From NCBI RefSeq assembly GCF_047300855.1, contig NZ_CP170197.1:1674001-1738000 (forward strand): a DNA stretch of 64,000 bases, read 5' to 3'. The stretch is from Sulfuriferula sp047300855 (GTDB lineage Bacteria > Pseudomonadota > Gammaproteobacteria > Burkholderiales > Sulfuriferulaceae). The notes under the pieces were generated by a model, which did no database searches, had not been told where the DNA came from, and saw only the letters and a list, made by a program, of their open reading frames with translations. Position 1 is the first letter of the stretch, and each line of letters begins with the position of its first letter. Of the stretch, positions 49,725 through 58,822 are shown in pieces. Made by a program: the position numbers and the translations under genes.

Positions 49725-49727
49725 GTC

Positions 49728-50396
49728 TCAGTGCGCGGCGATTTCCTGTTTATGCGCCATATTGATTTTGGCCAGCAGTCTGGTTGCTTCATCGCGACGC
49801 CCGCTATCGGCATCTTCACGGCCCGCGCGCGGCGGGGTTTGCAAAACCAGATGCAGATGAGAAATAGCCTGGGCATATTCGCCTTGATCGGCCAAAAAAT
49901 CGGCGTAGAAATAATTCGCATCGATGCTGCCCGGATCAATTTTTAACGCCTTTTTCAGGTACTTGCGGGCTTTAACCTTGTCGCCGAAGGAAATTGGCCA
50001 ACCCGGTACCTTGGCGTACAAACTCCCCAGGCATGTATAAACAGCGCCATCCAGTGCCTGCGGGTTGATTTTTTCTGCATGCAGCAGCAAGTCACGGGCT
50101 TGCCTCACTTTGATCAGCGCATCCACACCGCCTTCGACTGCGGCTGTGCTGGACAGGATCAGGGCGTCCATGATCATGGCTTCGGGTGCATCGGGATAGG
50201 TCTCGAGCAGGCTGTTTGCCTGACTGATGAGCGGCTGGAATGCGGCTGCCCGTGCCTTTTTCGGCGTTTGATAATTGACTTTGGCCCAACCATGACTCAG
50301 CGCGTCAATGGCGTTCATCAGGCTGGCGTCGCTGGCAAGGGCAGGAGACGCCATGCCAGACAAGCAAAACATGGCAATGATGAACCTGGTTTTCAT
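49728..50396 (-). CDS. Exported TPR-repeat protein, function unknown
   Basis: 222 aa with a signal peptide (FIIAMFCLSGMASPALA). Helical repeats of TPR type: AEKINPQALDGAVYTCLGSL, ARKYLKKALKIDPGSIDANY and FYADFLADQGEYAQAISHLH (the A-x-x-x-L-x-P and Y-A-Q-A pattern), ending in RLLAKINMAHKQEIAAH. A periplasmic scaffold or assembly factor is the best guess. It converges with the VOC gene (3-bp gap) and precedes, with a 50-bp gap, the end of the BatD gene. Confidence 0.8.
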   Translation of the reverse strand: MKTRFIIAMFCLSGMASPALASDASLMNAIDALSHGWAKVNYQTPKKARAAAFQPLISQANSLLETYPDAPEAMIMDALILSSTAAVEGGVDALIKVRQARDLLLHAEKINPQALDGAVYTCLGSLYAKVPGWPISFGDKVKARKYLKKALKIDPGSIDANYFYADFLADQGEYAQAISHLHLVLQTPPRAGREDADSGRRDEATRLLAKINMAHKQEIAAH

Positions 50397-50445
50397 ATTG
50401 TTATTTATAGTCCGGGCACGAATTACTGGCTACGTTAACCCCTCA

Positions 50446-52188
50446 TTATGAATTTCTGTATAGCGGCTCCAGAGAATCGGTCTTTTTCGTTTTAACCGGT
50501 TTACCGCCCGGTTTGTGCTGGTTAAATAAATGCCACAAGATATCGCCATGCCACTGCGCCTGCGTTTTCGCATATAGCGCACCATCCAGTTGGGTAATGG
50601 CTTCGGCCAGTTCAGGCTCGCACAGGCGTGCCAGGGCGGTCAGACTGGCGGGTGGCGCCTGGCGCCAGCGCTGTTTTGCCCAGGCGAGCAATTGCGTTTT
50701 CGCCTGCGCTGCATTGTTCTCCATGCAGGCTTTCCTGAATTGTTTTTCCAGCTTGCCGAGCGTTTCTTCCGATGCCGCATCGGCCCCGGCTGAAGGCGTT
50801 TTCTGGTGCGCCCGCCACCACCAGGCGAGCAGTGTGATCAGCCAGCCCAAACCGAGCAACACTGCCAGCGACGGCCACCAGCGCTGGGAACCGCTGACGA
50901 ACGCGCCGGAAGATCGAGGGACATTGCCGGATAAAGTCGTTGATGCAGGTGCTTGGGTCACGAGGGGAGCCGGGGAGGGCGGTGGCGCGGATACCTGATT
51001 CGGGCTGCCGGGGAGAACGGTGATGCTGCGCGCCGGCAAGCGTGCCACCTCCGCTTGATTGGTATTGACATTCCACCATTTGATCTCGATGGCCGGCAGG
51101 GTGACATTGCCGGCGCGCGTGGGAATGTAGGCAATTTTCTGCTCGCGCGTGCCGATGATGCCGTTGCCATCCTGGCCGTTTTTCAGCGTGGGTTGATCCG
51201 GGTAGAGCTTGAGGCCGGCAATTTTTCCGCTATCCAGTGCCGGCAATTGTGTCGCGGTCAGGCCGTTCGCTGTAATTGTCAGCGTGCGGGTAATCGGCTC
51301 GCCCACGGTGAATCTGGGCGGATTTTCCGACCATTGCTCGGTCAGTTGCAGATTGCTGGCTGGTAGCCATTGGCGAATGTCGTAGCCGGGAGGAACCGGT
51401 TTCACCGTGAACGCGACGGATTTGGAATCCAGACGCATCTGACGTGTGCTCTGGCTGAAAGGGTTGAACATGAAGCCGCCGCCATTCTGGTTCGCTTCGA
51501 CGACACTGCCGTCAAAGACGATGGGTGTACTGCTGAATTGCCCGCTCTTCTGCGGAAAAACAGCGTAGCGCCGTTCAATCACCGAATAGGCCTGGCCATT
51601 ACGCATCACTTCAAACGGATGATCGGTGCCCAATCGTTCGACCACCGCATCCATGTTCGGGAAGGTGGGGTCGCTCAGGCTGCTGCCTTCTCCCAGGCTG
51701 AGCGCGCTATACAGCCGTACGGTGAAGATGATCTGTTGCTGCACGTGCACCGTCTGCGGGGTTGCGCTAACTTCCAGAAACAGATCCCTGCTCTGTTGCG
51801 CGGTGCCAGCCTGGCTGGCGGTGGTGACGGTGAGATTGATCGGGGCACTGGATTGCCCCCCGATGGAGATCGCCGGAATCTGCAGCTGTCCGGCATGCTT
51901 CGCCATCAGGCTGATCTGCCACTGGGTATTGTGAGAAATCTGCCCATTGATGATCTGAAAGCTGCTGCTTTTGCTTTGCCCGAGCACATCGAAGTCGCGC
52001 TTCAATGCGCTCAGATCCGGTTCCCCGTCACTGCTGTCACTGCTTAGCGTGAGGTTGAACGATTCATTCATGGCGACCGGATTGCGGTCCACCTGGGCCT
52101 GTAATGAAGCCGATGCCGGTGTGCAGGACAGCACCCACAATGCAGCGATCAGGAAAATCAGAAACTGATTAAAACGAGCTTTTACCAT
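50446..52188 (-). CDS. batD: BatD-like aerotolerance membrane protein
   Basis: 580 aa. Signal peptide (FLIFLIAALWVLSCTPASA), a long beta-rich periplasmic region typical of BatD (LQAQVDRNPVAMNESFNLTL, PQTVHVQQQIIFTVRLYSAL, VEPITRTLTITANGLTATQLP-like text), one membrane helix (PSLAVLLGLGWLITLLAWWW, about 435-455) and a cytoplasmic helical tail. It is the last gene of the moxR-bat operon and overlaps the BatB/C gene by 7 bp. The Bat proteins form a membrane complex linked to stress tolerance and envelope integrity; mechanism not established. Confidence 0.88.
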   Translation of the reverse strand: MVKARFNQFLIFLIAALWVLSCTPASASLQAQVDRNPVAMNESFNLTLSSDSSDGEPDLSALKRDFDVLGQSKSSSFQIINGQISHNTQWQISLMAKHAGQLQIPAISIGGQSSAPINLTVTTASQAGTAQQSRDLFLEVSATPQTVHVQQQIIFTVRLYSALSLGEGSSLSDPTFPNMDAVVERLGTDHPFEVMRNGQAYSVIERRYAVFPQKSGQFSSTPIVFDGSVVEANQNGGGFMFNPFSQSTRQMRLDSKSVAFTVKPVPPGYDIRQWLPASNLQLTEQWSENPPRFTVGEPITRTLTITANGLTATQLPALDSGKIAGLKLYPDQPTLKNGQDGNGIIGTREQKIAYIPTRAGNVTLPAIEIKWWNVNTNQAEVARLPARSITVLPGSPNQVSAPPPSPAPLVTQAPASTTLSGNVPRSSGAFVSGSQRWWPSLAVLLGLGWLITLLAWWWRAHQKTPSAGADAASEETLGKLEKQFRKACMENNAAQAKTQLLAWAKQRWRQAPPASLTALARLCEPELAEAITQLDGALYAKTQAQWHGDILWHLFNQHKPGGKPVKTKKTDSLEPLYRNS

Positions 52189-54074
52189 GGCTGTTTTTCA
52201 CTCTGTTGAAATTGCTGTTGCTGTTTGTACTGATAAAGAAACTTGCGCCGCCACAGGCCGCCTGGATCATCCGGGATACGCCGCAACCATTCTTTGTCGG
52301 CCTGCTGCAATTGCTCGCGTTGCTGCGCATCGGCCGCGACTTGCGCATTGCCGGAAGGCGCCGGGTTCTGGCCTGCCGCCTGCGGCAATGGCTGTGGCTG
52401 TGGCTGACCCTGAGCTTGTGCGGGTGCGGCCTGACCCGGGTGCTGTGTTCCTGACTGCCCGGATGCATTGTTCTGTTGCTGCCCGGCACCCGGCTTCTGT
52501 TTGTCCGTGTTGCGCTGATGCTGTCCGGACTGGTCCGATGCTTTTTTAGACTGCTGATTGCCCTGCGCCGCTTGCGGCGATTGACCTGAGGATTTTCCTT
52601 GCTGTCCGTTCTGCGAGGATTGCTGCGGATTACCGGCGTTTTGCTGATTCTGTTGCTGGTTTTTCTGTTGGTTTTGTTGCTGTTTTTGTTGTTGCTGTTT
52701 CAACAGTTTTTCAACCAGGTCGCGGTTATAGCTGGCATCACTCAACTTTGGGTCGCGCTTCAAGGCCGCATCATAAGCTTGCAGCGCCTCGGGCAGGCGC
52801 CCCAGTTGCGCCAGCGCATTGCCGCGATTGTAATCAGCCTGGGCGGTGTCGATGCCTTTCAGACTATCCAGCGCTGCCTGGTAATTGCCGGCGCGATAAT
52901 CGGCTGCCGCACGCCACTGAGGATCATGGAAAAGTTTGGCGGCAAGCTGCGGCTGTTTGGCATCCATGGCCTGCTGCCCGCGCTGATCGTCGCGCTGCCA
53001 CAGGTTGCTCCATCCGAACGCATAAGCCGGATGGGTGTGCGGCAGGATAATCAGCAGCAACACAGCAAGATAGCCACGACGGAAAGCCAGCGCCCCGAGC
53101 AGCAGTAGCGGCAACAGCAGCCACGGGCCTTCGTCGCGCCACTGATCGCTCATCATGCCATGGACCTTGATATCCTGCTGCTGACCGAGTGAGCGCTTGA
53201 ACGGCGCCAGTAACGCGTGAAAATCGCTGTCGTCGGGACTCAGACGCCGATAGGCGCCGTGGCCCTGGCGTGCCAGTTCAGCCAGACTGGCATCGTCCAG
53301 CCGGGGAATGACAATGGCGCCGCTGTCGTTGGTCACAAATCCACCCGCAGGATTCGGGATCGGCGCGCCAGCAGGGGTGCCGACACCCAATACCGACAGC
53401 CGGTGCCCGGCCTCGACCAGATGGCTGATGGCCGTTTTGAGCGAATCGGATTCGCTGCCGTTGAGGCCATCCGTAATCAGCAGCACCCCGCCGTGGGCAA
53501 CACCAGCCTGCTTCAACAGTTTCTGCGCCAGGCTGATTGCGCGGCCAGGGTGAGAGCCCTGTGCCGGCATCAACGCGGGGGTGAGGACCTCCAGCTGGCT
53601 GACGATGGTCTGCGCATCGGTGGTCAGCGGGCTGACCACAAACGGCGTGGCTGCATAGACGATCAGCGCCGTTTCACCTTCCTTTTGCTGGTTGAGAATA
53701 TCGCGCAATTTCAGTTTTGCGCGTTCCAGGCGGCTGGGTTTGATATCGGTGGCGTCCATCGAGCGCGACAAGTCGAGCACCAGCACCAGCGCCGACTGCT
53801 GGCGGAATACCGGTTGCGCCAGTTTCTGCCATGCCGGACCGGCCAGCGCAACAATCGCCAGCACACCGCCGAGGCCGACAGCGACCATGGCCCACGGGCC
53901 TTGCCGGGCGTTTTTCCCGATCAGCAGATGCGCCAGCAAACGCGGATCGACCACACGCTGCCAGCTGCGGCTGACCAGGCGCCGGCGCCACATCAGCCAA
54001 AGCAACAGGATCAAGGGAAGCAGGGCGAGCAGCCACAGGGGACGCAAAAAGTGAAATGCCGAAATCATTTCCAT
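52182..54074 (-). CDS. BatB-BatC fusion: VWA domain plus TPRs and a Gln-rich tail
   Basis: 630 aa from ATG 54074, chosen for its AAGGAG ribosome site. Two N-terminal helices (FLRPLWLLALLPLILLLWLM and WAMVAVGLGGVLAIVALAGP), VWA domain with the MIDAS DLSRSMDAT (about 85-310), a helix pair (about 310-340), then a BatC part with TPRs (DYRAGNYQAALDSLKGIDTAQ, YNRGNALAQLGRLPEALQAY). The C-terminal 170 residues are very Gln/Asn/Pro-rich (LLKQQQQKQQQNQQKNQQQN). In other bacteria BatB and BatC are separate genes. The Gln-rich tail is unusually long and probably disordered. Confidence 0.9.
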   Translation of the reverse strand: MEMISAFHFLRPLWLLALLPLILLLWLMWRRRLVSRSWQRVVDPRLLAHLLIGKNARQGPWAMVAVGLGGVLAIVALAGPAWQKLAQPVFRQQSALVLVLDLSRSMDATDIKPSRLERAKLKLRDILNQQKEGETALIVYAATPFVVSPLTTDAQTIVSQLEVLTPALMPAQGSHPGRAISLAQKLLKQAGVAHGGVLLITDGLNGSESDSLKTAISHLVEAGHRLSVLGVGTPAGAPIPNPAGGFVTNDSGAIVIPRLDDASLAELARQGHGAYRRLSPDDSDFHALLAPFKRSLGQQQDIKVHGMMSDQWRDEGPWLLLPLLLLGALAFRRGYLAVLLLIILPHTHPAYAFGWSNLWQRDDQRGQQAMDAKQPQLAAKLFHDPQWRAAADYRAGNYQAALDSLKGIDTAQADYNRGNALAQLGRLPEALQAYDAALKRDPKLSDASYNRDLVEKLLKQQQQKQQQNQQKNQQQNQQNAGNPQQSSQNGQQGKSSGQSPQAAQGNQQSKKASDQSGQHQRNTDKQKPGAGQQQNNASGQSGTQHPGQAAPAQAQGQPQPQPLPQAAGQNPAPSGNAQVAADAQQREQLQQADKEWLRRIPDDPGGLWRRKFLYQYKQQQQFQQSEKQPW

Positions 54075-54078
54075 GGCT

Positions 54079-55065
54079 TCATCTCCTTCGTGCAATCGGC
54101 AGCACGAGCAATCCGGCCAGCAACAGGCTGAAGGCCAGCGGCCAGTAGAACAATGTCTTGTGTGGACGGAAGGTCTGCTTCTCCTGATCGAGCGGTTGCA
54201 GCTTATCCAGGATGCTGTAGATCTGGTTCAGCTGTTCGGTGTCGCGGGCACGAAAATAGCGCCCGCCGGTTTCCTTGGCAATGGCGCGCAGCGTATCTTC
54301 ATCGAGGTCGCTGGACGGGTTGACGCTTTGCATGCCGAACAACGAAGGCACCTGCATCTCGCTGGCACCGATGCCGATGGTATAGATGGTGACGCCTTCC
54401 TTGGCAGCCAGTTCTGCCGCCTTGAGCGGTGTCAGCTCGCCCGTGTTGCTGACGCCGTCGGTGAGCAGGATCAGCACCTTGTTGCCCTGCTGCAATTCAC
54501 TCAGGCGTTTTACCGCCAGACCGATGGCATCACCGATCGCCGTTTGCTCGCCGGCCAGGCCGATGGCGGCCTCGTCGAGCATGTCGTGCACGGTCTTGCG
54601 GTCGAAAGTCAGCGGCGTTTGCAGGTAAGCCTGAGTGCCGAACAGGATCAGCCCGATGCGGTCGCCGACGCGCCGGTCTATGAAATCGCCGGCAATTTCC
54701 TTGATGGCGTCGAGGCGGCTGACGCGCTGCCCGTTAATGACGAAATCCGGGGTTTGCATACTGCCGGAGAGATCCACTGCCAGCATCAGGTCGCGTCCGC
54801 TGACCGGCAAGTCGATGGGGTCGCCCACCCATACCGGCCGCGCTGCCGCGGTCACCAGCAGCAACCAGGCCAGGGCACCGATCCATGCACGGCCGCGCCA
54901 CAGCGCCAGCCTGGCGGGTTTCGAAGCGCTTTCCAGGGCAAACGGATCAAGCCCGGGTACGCGCAGTGCGGCTTCCTTGACTTCATCGGCGCGCGGCAGT
55001 AGAAAACGCACCAAAAGCGGCAACGGCAAAACGAGAAAAAGCCAAGGCCATTCGAAGCTGATCAT
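54079..55065 (-). CDS. batA: BatA-like von Willebrand factor A membrane protein
   Basis: 328 aa. N-terminal helices, VWA domain (about 85-290) with MIDAS AVDLSGSMQTPDF, GDRIGLILFGTQAYLQTPLT and LLTDGVSNTGELTPLKA, and a C-terminal membrane helix (LFYWPLAFSLLLAGLLVLPI) with a basic tail. It stands directly upstream of the BatB/C gene (4-bp gap) and overlaps the DUF4381 gene by 4 bp. It probably binds the BatB/C VWA and the MoxR ATPase as in other MoxR-VWA systems. Confidence 0.9.
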   Translation of the reverse strand: MISFEWPWLFLVLPLPLLVRFLLPRADEVKEAALRVPGLDPFALESASKPARLALWRGRAWIGALAWLLLVTAAARPVWVGDPIDLPVSGRDLMLAVDLSGSMQTPDFVINGQRVSRLDAIKEIAGDFIDRRVGDRIGLILFGTQAYLQTPLTFDRKTVHDMLDEAAIGLAGEQTAIGDAIGLAVKRLSELQQGNKVLILLTDGVSNTGELTPLKAAELAAKEGVTIYTIGIGASEMQVPSLFGMQSVNPSSDLDEDTLRAIAKETGGRYFRARDTEQLNQIYSILDKLQPLDQEKQTFRPHKTLFYWPLAFSLLLAGLLVLPIARRR

Positions 55066-55553
55066 TTCTTGCCTCGCGGCAGTTTTTTCAGCCAGCGCTC
55101 GGCCAGCGCAAACAGGGCATTCAACGTGCCCGGATCGATAGTCATTTCCGGGCGATACGGGATGCTGGTTAACAGACGCCCGGCGTCCGATTGAAACGCA
55201 GCGCTTTCACCCAGACCGCGATCCAGGAAGACAAGCCATGCATCGCCGCTGAGTGCCGCCACCTCTTCGCGCGGAAATCGGCTCACCGCTACGCGGCGCA
55301 GCAGGACGGACAGTTCGCTCACCGCGGCTCGATGCGTGGACTGTTGCGACGCAAGCTGTTCACGCAGGCGGGCCAGTTCCATCAACGCAAAACGGCGCCA
55401 GTGGTTGCGGTTACGCAACCGATGCACGGCATATAAAACACCCGTCGCCAGCAGGACAAGCGCAAGCAGCAGCCACCATCCCGGTGCCGGCGGCCACCAT
55501 GAGATGCGCGCGGGCAGATGAATATCATGCAGCTGGCTCAATGACGGATTCAT
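55062..55553 (-). CDS. DUF4381 membrane protein of the Bat operon
   Basis: 163 aa from ATG 55553 (MNPSLSQLHDIHLPARISWW). The LHDIHLPxxxxWWPxAPGWW pattern is the family signature, then one membrane helix (LLLALVLLATGVLYAVHRL) and a helical cytoplasmic part with LLRRVAVSRFPREEVAALSGDAW. ATGA overlaps with the DUF58 gene and 4-bp overlap with batA mark it as part of one tightly coupled operon. Its biochemical role is unknown. Confidence 0.88.
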   Translation of the reverse strand: MNPSLSQLHDIHLPARISWWPPAPGWWLLLALVLLATGVLYAVHRLRNRNHWRRFALMELARLREQLASQQSTHRAAVSELSVLLRRVAVSRFPREEVAALSGDAWLVFLDRGLGESAAFQSDAGRLLTSIPYRPEMTIDPGTLNALFALAERWLKKLPRGKK

Positions 55554-56545
55554 CTGCGCATCCCCAATCCGCGCCGAAGTGCCGCCAGCGGGTCTTCGGC
55601 GGTGGTCAGCGACAGCAGGGTCATGCCATAGCGGCGGCATAGCTGTTGCAGCACAGCCTGTTGCTGGATAAAGCCCTCGCGGTAGCGCTCGCGCAACTGC
55701 GTATCCTCGGTTGCCAGGGTCAGGAAACGCTCGCCATCGCTCACCCGGTAATGTCCGGGTGGGGGCAGCTCGGCCTCCAGCGGGTCGTGAATGTCGGCGA
55801 GAATCAGTTCGCTATGCCGGGATAGCTGGGCCAGATGCGCGCTTCCCTGTCCATTGAGGTGAGCAAAGTCACTGATCAGGATAATCAGGCTGCCCGGCTG
55901 CGCTACCCGGCGCAGCCGCACCAGCGTCTGGTTCAGGGCATTGGCAGCCGACAGGGCATCATTGGGAGCAGCGCGCTGTTGCCAGGCGGCATGCCTGGCG
56001 ATCTGGCTCAGCACGTGCAGCAGGGCTGCTTTGCCGCGCTTGGGGCGCAGTTCGATATGCGTAGTTTCGGAGAACAACAGGGCGCCGAGCCGGTCGCCCT
56101 GGCTCACGGCACGCCACCCCAGCAGGGCCGCCGCCTGGGCAGCGCGCACCGCCTTGAATGCGCCCTGGGTGGCGAAAAACATGGTGTGGCGCAAGTCAAC
56201 CCAGAGCAGCACGGCGCGCTCGCGTTCTTCGCGAAACAGCTTGGTATGCGGGCGGCCGGTACGCGCGGTGACGCGCCAGTCGAGTATCCTCACATCGTCG
56301 CCCTGCATGTAGGGGCGCACCTCATCGAACTCCATGCCGCGTCCCTTGAACGGCGAACGGTAACCGCCGCTGACTGGCGAACGAATCCGTCCGGGATGGA
56401 GCACGAGCGATTCTGCATCGTGATGCAGGGCAATCAGGGAAGACAGGCTGACTCGCACCACGCCATCGTCTGGATCCGGCGTGTCTGCAGGAAGGGAAGC
56501 CCGATCAGCAAAGGCGGGCTGGTGGCGCCCGAACGCGGGAATCAT
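55550..56545 (-). CDS. DUF58 family protein (MoxR-associated VWA-like)
   Basis: 331 aa soluble protein. DUF58 motifs: GYRSPFKGRGMEFDEVRPYM (the GrG.Ef..vR.Y signature), GDDVRILDWRVTARTGRPHT, ILLWVDLRHTMFF-like text and LIILISDFAHLNG. It lies between moxR and DUF4381 with 4-bp overlaps at both sides. DUF58 proteins carry VWA-like folds and are thought to be substrates or partners of MoxR ATPases. Confidence 0.92.
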   Translation of the reverse strand: MIPAFGRHQPAFADRASLPADTPDPDDGVVRVSLSSLIALHHDAESLVLHPGRIRSPVSGGYRSPFKGRGMEFDEVRPYMQGDDVRILDWRVTARTGRPHTKLFREERERAVLLWVDLRHTMFFATQGAFKAVRAAQAAALLGWRAVSQGDRLGALLFSETTHIELRPKRGKAALLHVLSQIARHAAWQQRAAPNDALSAANALNQTLVRLRRVAQPGSLIILISDFAHLNGQGSAHLAQLSRHSELILADIHDPLEAELPPPGHYRVSDGERFLTLATEDTQLRERYREGFIQQQAVLQQLCRRYGMTLLSLTTAEDPLAALRRGLGMRR

Positions 56546-57522
56546 GGTACCGGAATCAGGTCGATCAGTTTCTCGATAAAGTGATCGGGGGTGTGACCGT
56601 CGGCCTCTGCCTCATAACTCAATAACACGCGATGGCGCAGCACATCGAAAGCCAGCGCCTGGATATCTTCGGGCCCCACATAGGTGCGTCCCGCCAGCCA
56701 CGCATGGGCGCGTGCGCAACGGTCGAGGGCGATCGTGGCGCGCGGACTGGCCCCCCACTGCACCCAGTTGCCCAGGTCGGCGCTGTAGGATGAAGGGTTG
56801 CGGGTGGCCAGAATAATCTCGACCAGATAACGTTCCAGATTGTCGGCCATGTATACCTCGAGCACCTCCTGGCGCGCAGCGAGCAGGGTTTCCTGACTGA
56901 GCCTAGTCACCGGAGGCGCTGTCTTGCGCAGCTGCTGCACCGCTTCAGCGCGCGCCAGTTGCAGTATCTGTCGTTCGGCTTCGGCCTTTGGATAATCGAC
57001 CTTCACATGCAGCAGGAAACGGTCGAGCTGGGCTTCCGGCAGCGGGTAGGTGCCTTCCTGTTCGATGGGATTCTGGGTGGCCATGACCAGAAAAAGTGTG
57101 GGCAACGGATAGGTCGTGGTACCCACGGTGATTTGCCGCTCCGCCATAGCTTCCAGCAGCGCCGATTGCACCTTGGCCGGCGCCCGGTTCACCTCGTCAG
57201 CCAGCACCAGATTGTGGAACAGCGGACCGCGCTGAAACTGGAACGAACCATCCTGAGGGCGGAAAATATCGGTACCGGTGAGATCGGCGGGTAACAGATC
57301 GGGCGTGAATTGCACGCGATGAAAGTCGGCCTCAATCCCTTCACTCAGGACTTTGATGGCGCGCGTTTTGGCAAGACCGGGTGCGCCTTCGACCAATAGG
57401 TGACCATCGGCGAGCAGCGCTATCAGCAGCCGCTCCACCAGGATTTCCTGGCCGATGATGTGTTGCGAAACATGTTGTTGCAGTGACTGAAATGCCTGGT
57501 AAGCAAGAGAATTTCCCGACAT
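56542..57522 (-). CDS. moxR: MoxR-family AAA+ ATPase
   Basis: 326 aa. Walker A GAPGLAKTRAIKVL, VQFTPDLLPADLTGTDIFRP, Walker B LVLADEVNRAPAKVQSALLE, sensor 1 FLVMATQNPIEQEGTYPLPE and the sensor 2 region in NWVQWGASPRATIALDRCAR. AAA+ chaperone predicted to remodel the VWA proteins encoded downstream. First gene of the moxR-DUF58-DUF4381-batA-batBC-batD operon; start MSGNSLAYQAFQ. A 170-bp divergent promoter region separates it from the PPK2 gene. Confidence 0.95.
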   Translation of the reverse strand: MSGNSLAYQAFQSLQQHVSQHIIGQEILVERLLIALLADGHLLVEGAPGLAKTRAIKVLSEGIEADFHRVQFTPDLLPADLTGTDIFRPQDGSFQFQRGPLFHNLVLADEVNRAPAKVQSALLEAMAERQITVGTTTYPLPTLFLVMATQNPIEQEGTYPLPEAQLDRFLLHVKVDYPKAEAERQILQLARAEAVQQLRKTAPPVTRLSQETLLAARQEVLEVYMADNLERYLVEIILATRNPSSYSADLGNWVQWGASPRATIALDRCARAHAWLAGRTYVGPEDIQALAFDVLRHRVLLSYEAEADGHTPDHFIEKLIDLIPVP

Positions 57523-57692
57523 GGCAATGGTGTCCGATTTGGTGGTGAACGCTATGGATAGCAGGACCCATGAGTTTTTAGATAGTTCCGTGAACTCGAT
57601 GCAATTCGGTTGCTGTTAAAAATCGCAAAGTCCACATTTATGGTTATTATTGAGACATTCAGGCGAAGCCGGATTTTAAAAGACACGCACAA

Positions 57693-58502
57693 ATGGACAC
57701 CAAACCCTACAAAATAAAACCCGGCAACAAATTCAAGCTGAGTCAGTTCGAATCCGACGACAAGTCACTCATCAATGGCGACAAGGAGAACGCCAGGGAA
57801 GAGCTGGAAGCCTTGCGCGTCAGACTCGAATCCCTGCAGGAATTGCTATACGCGGAAAGCAAACACAAGTTACTCATTGTGTTGCAGGCAATGGACACCG
57901 CAGGCAAGGATTCCACCATTCGCATGGTGTTCGATGGCGTCAATCCGCAAGGTGTCAAGGTGGCCAGTTTCAAAGCGCCCACAGCGGAGGAACTGGCGCA
58001 TGACTTTTTGTGGCGCGTCCACGCAAAAACACCCGCCAGGGGCGAAATCGTCATTTTCAATCGCAGCCACTATGAAGACGTGCTGATCACCCGTGTCAAC
58101 GGCTGGATCGATGCCGAAACCTGCAAGGCGCGTTATCAGCAGATCAATGAGTTCGAAAAACATCTAGTCGAAAACGGCACCACGATACTGAAGTTCTATC
58201 TGCATATATCCAAGGATGAACAGAAACAACGCCTGATCGAGCGCCGCGATACGCCGAGCAAGCAATGGAAATTCAACCCGGACGACCTCGCCAGCCGAGC
58301 TCAATGGGGCAAATACATGAAGGCCTATTCCGATGCCATTTCTGCCACCAGCACCAAGCACGCGCCGTGGTTTATCGTGCCCGCCAATTCGAAATTGCAG
58401 CGCAATCTGGTTATTTCGAATGTGATTTGCGATACGCTGGAAGGCCTGAAAATGGAATATCCGAAAGCTGCAGAGGGGCTGGAGAAAATCGTGGTGAAAT
58501 GA
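57693..58502 (+). CDS. ppk2: Polyphosphate kinase 2 (PPK2 family)
   Basis: 269 aa. The P-loop kinase core is intact: LIVLQAMDTAGKDSTIRMVF (Walker A), KTPARGEIVIFNRSHYEDVL (Walker B-like with NRSHYE), lid KDEQKQRLIERRDTPSKQWK. One-domain PPK2 proteins phosphorylate nucleoside mono- or diphosphates using polyphosphate; the subclass is not decidable by eye. It is divergently oriented to moxR and ends 112 bp before the retron ncRNA. It probably is an ordinary housekeeping gene rather than part of the retron. Confidence 0.93.
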   Translation: MDTKPYKIKPGNKFKLSQFESDDKSLINGDKENAREELEALRVRLESLQELLYAESKHKLLIVLQAMDTAGKDSTIRMVFDGVNPQGVKVASFKAPTAEELAHDFLWRVHAKTPARGEIVIFNRSHYEDVLITRVNGWIDAETCKARYQQINEFEKHLVENGTTILKFYLHISKDEQKQRLIERRDTPSKQWKFNPDDLASRAQWGKYMKAYSDAISATSTKHAPWFIVPANSKLQRNLVISNVICDTLEGLKMEYPKAAEGLEKIVVK

Positions 58503-58579
58503 AAATACTGATTAACGATTGATCCGATAAATTTGCTAATCCAGAAAACATCAACGCGCAAACGAATGCGGCTAATTTC

Positions 58580-58608
58580 TTGACGCAAATTTTTGATTGG
58601 CTTATGTT
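58580..58608 (+). promoter_or_regulatory. Promoter of the retron ncRNA
   Basis: TTGACG (58580-58585), 17-bp spacer, TATGTT (58603-58608). A start 7 bases after the -10 box falls on 58615, exactly the first base of the a1 arm of the predicted ncRNA. The match of promoter and RNA end was not used to find the RNA, so it supports both. Confidence 0.6.
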
Positions 58609-58614
58609 GCTGAG

Positions 58615-58785
58615 GCGGCACAAAGCTTCAAGCGGGCGTAACGACAGTTTTCAAAATGTCCATTCGCCTCTGCGGGGTTACCCCGTGGAAACTACAGCAA
58701 TGTAACATCTCGTCGCGTGAGCGACGGCTGCGCACAAACGCAGTCCAGCTCACGCAGCACCAGACTGGTTGGAGCGGTGTGCCGC
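58615..58785 (+). ncRNA. Retron msr-msd non-coding RNA (predicted, about 171 nt)
   Basis: The ends are complementary: a1 GCGGCACA (58615-58622) and a2 TGTGCCGC (58778-58785), 8/8, with an inner GCT/AGC pairing after a 2x2 internal loop. AAGC directly after a1 puts a candidate branching G at 58625, the place where retron RTs prime through a 2'-OH. Inside are hairpins: GACA...TGTC (about 58643-58660), CGGGG-TTA-CCCCG (58673-58685, extendable by G-U and other pairs), CGTCGC-GTGA-GCGACG (58711-58726, a GNRA loop) and CTGCG-CACAAA-CGCAG (58728-58743). The order of msr hairpins followed by a longer msd template and then the RT gene fits a retron. Where reverse transcription stops cannot be read from the sequence. 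Confidence 0.75.
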
Positions 58786-58822
58786 AATCACACAATAACT
58801 AAACTTATCAAATGATTTTGTT

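Noticed and set aside
57693..58502. PPK2 as a retron effector
   Set aside because: It ends before the retron promoter, is a common housekeeping enzyme, and no known retron uses one. Kept only as a weak alternative.
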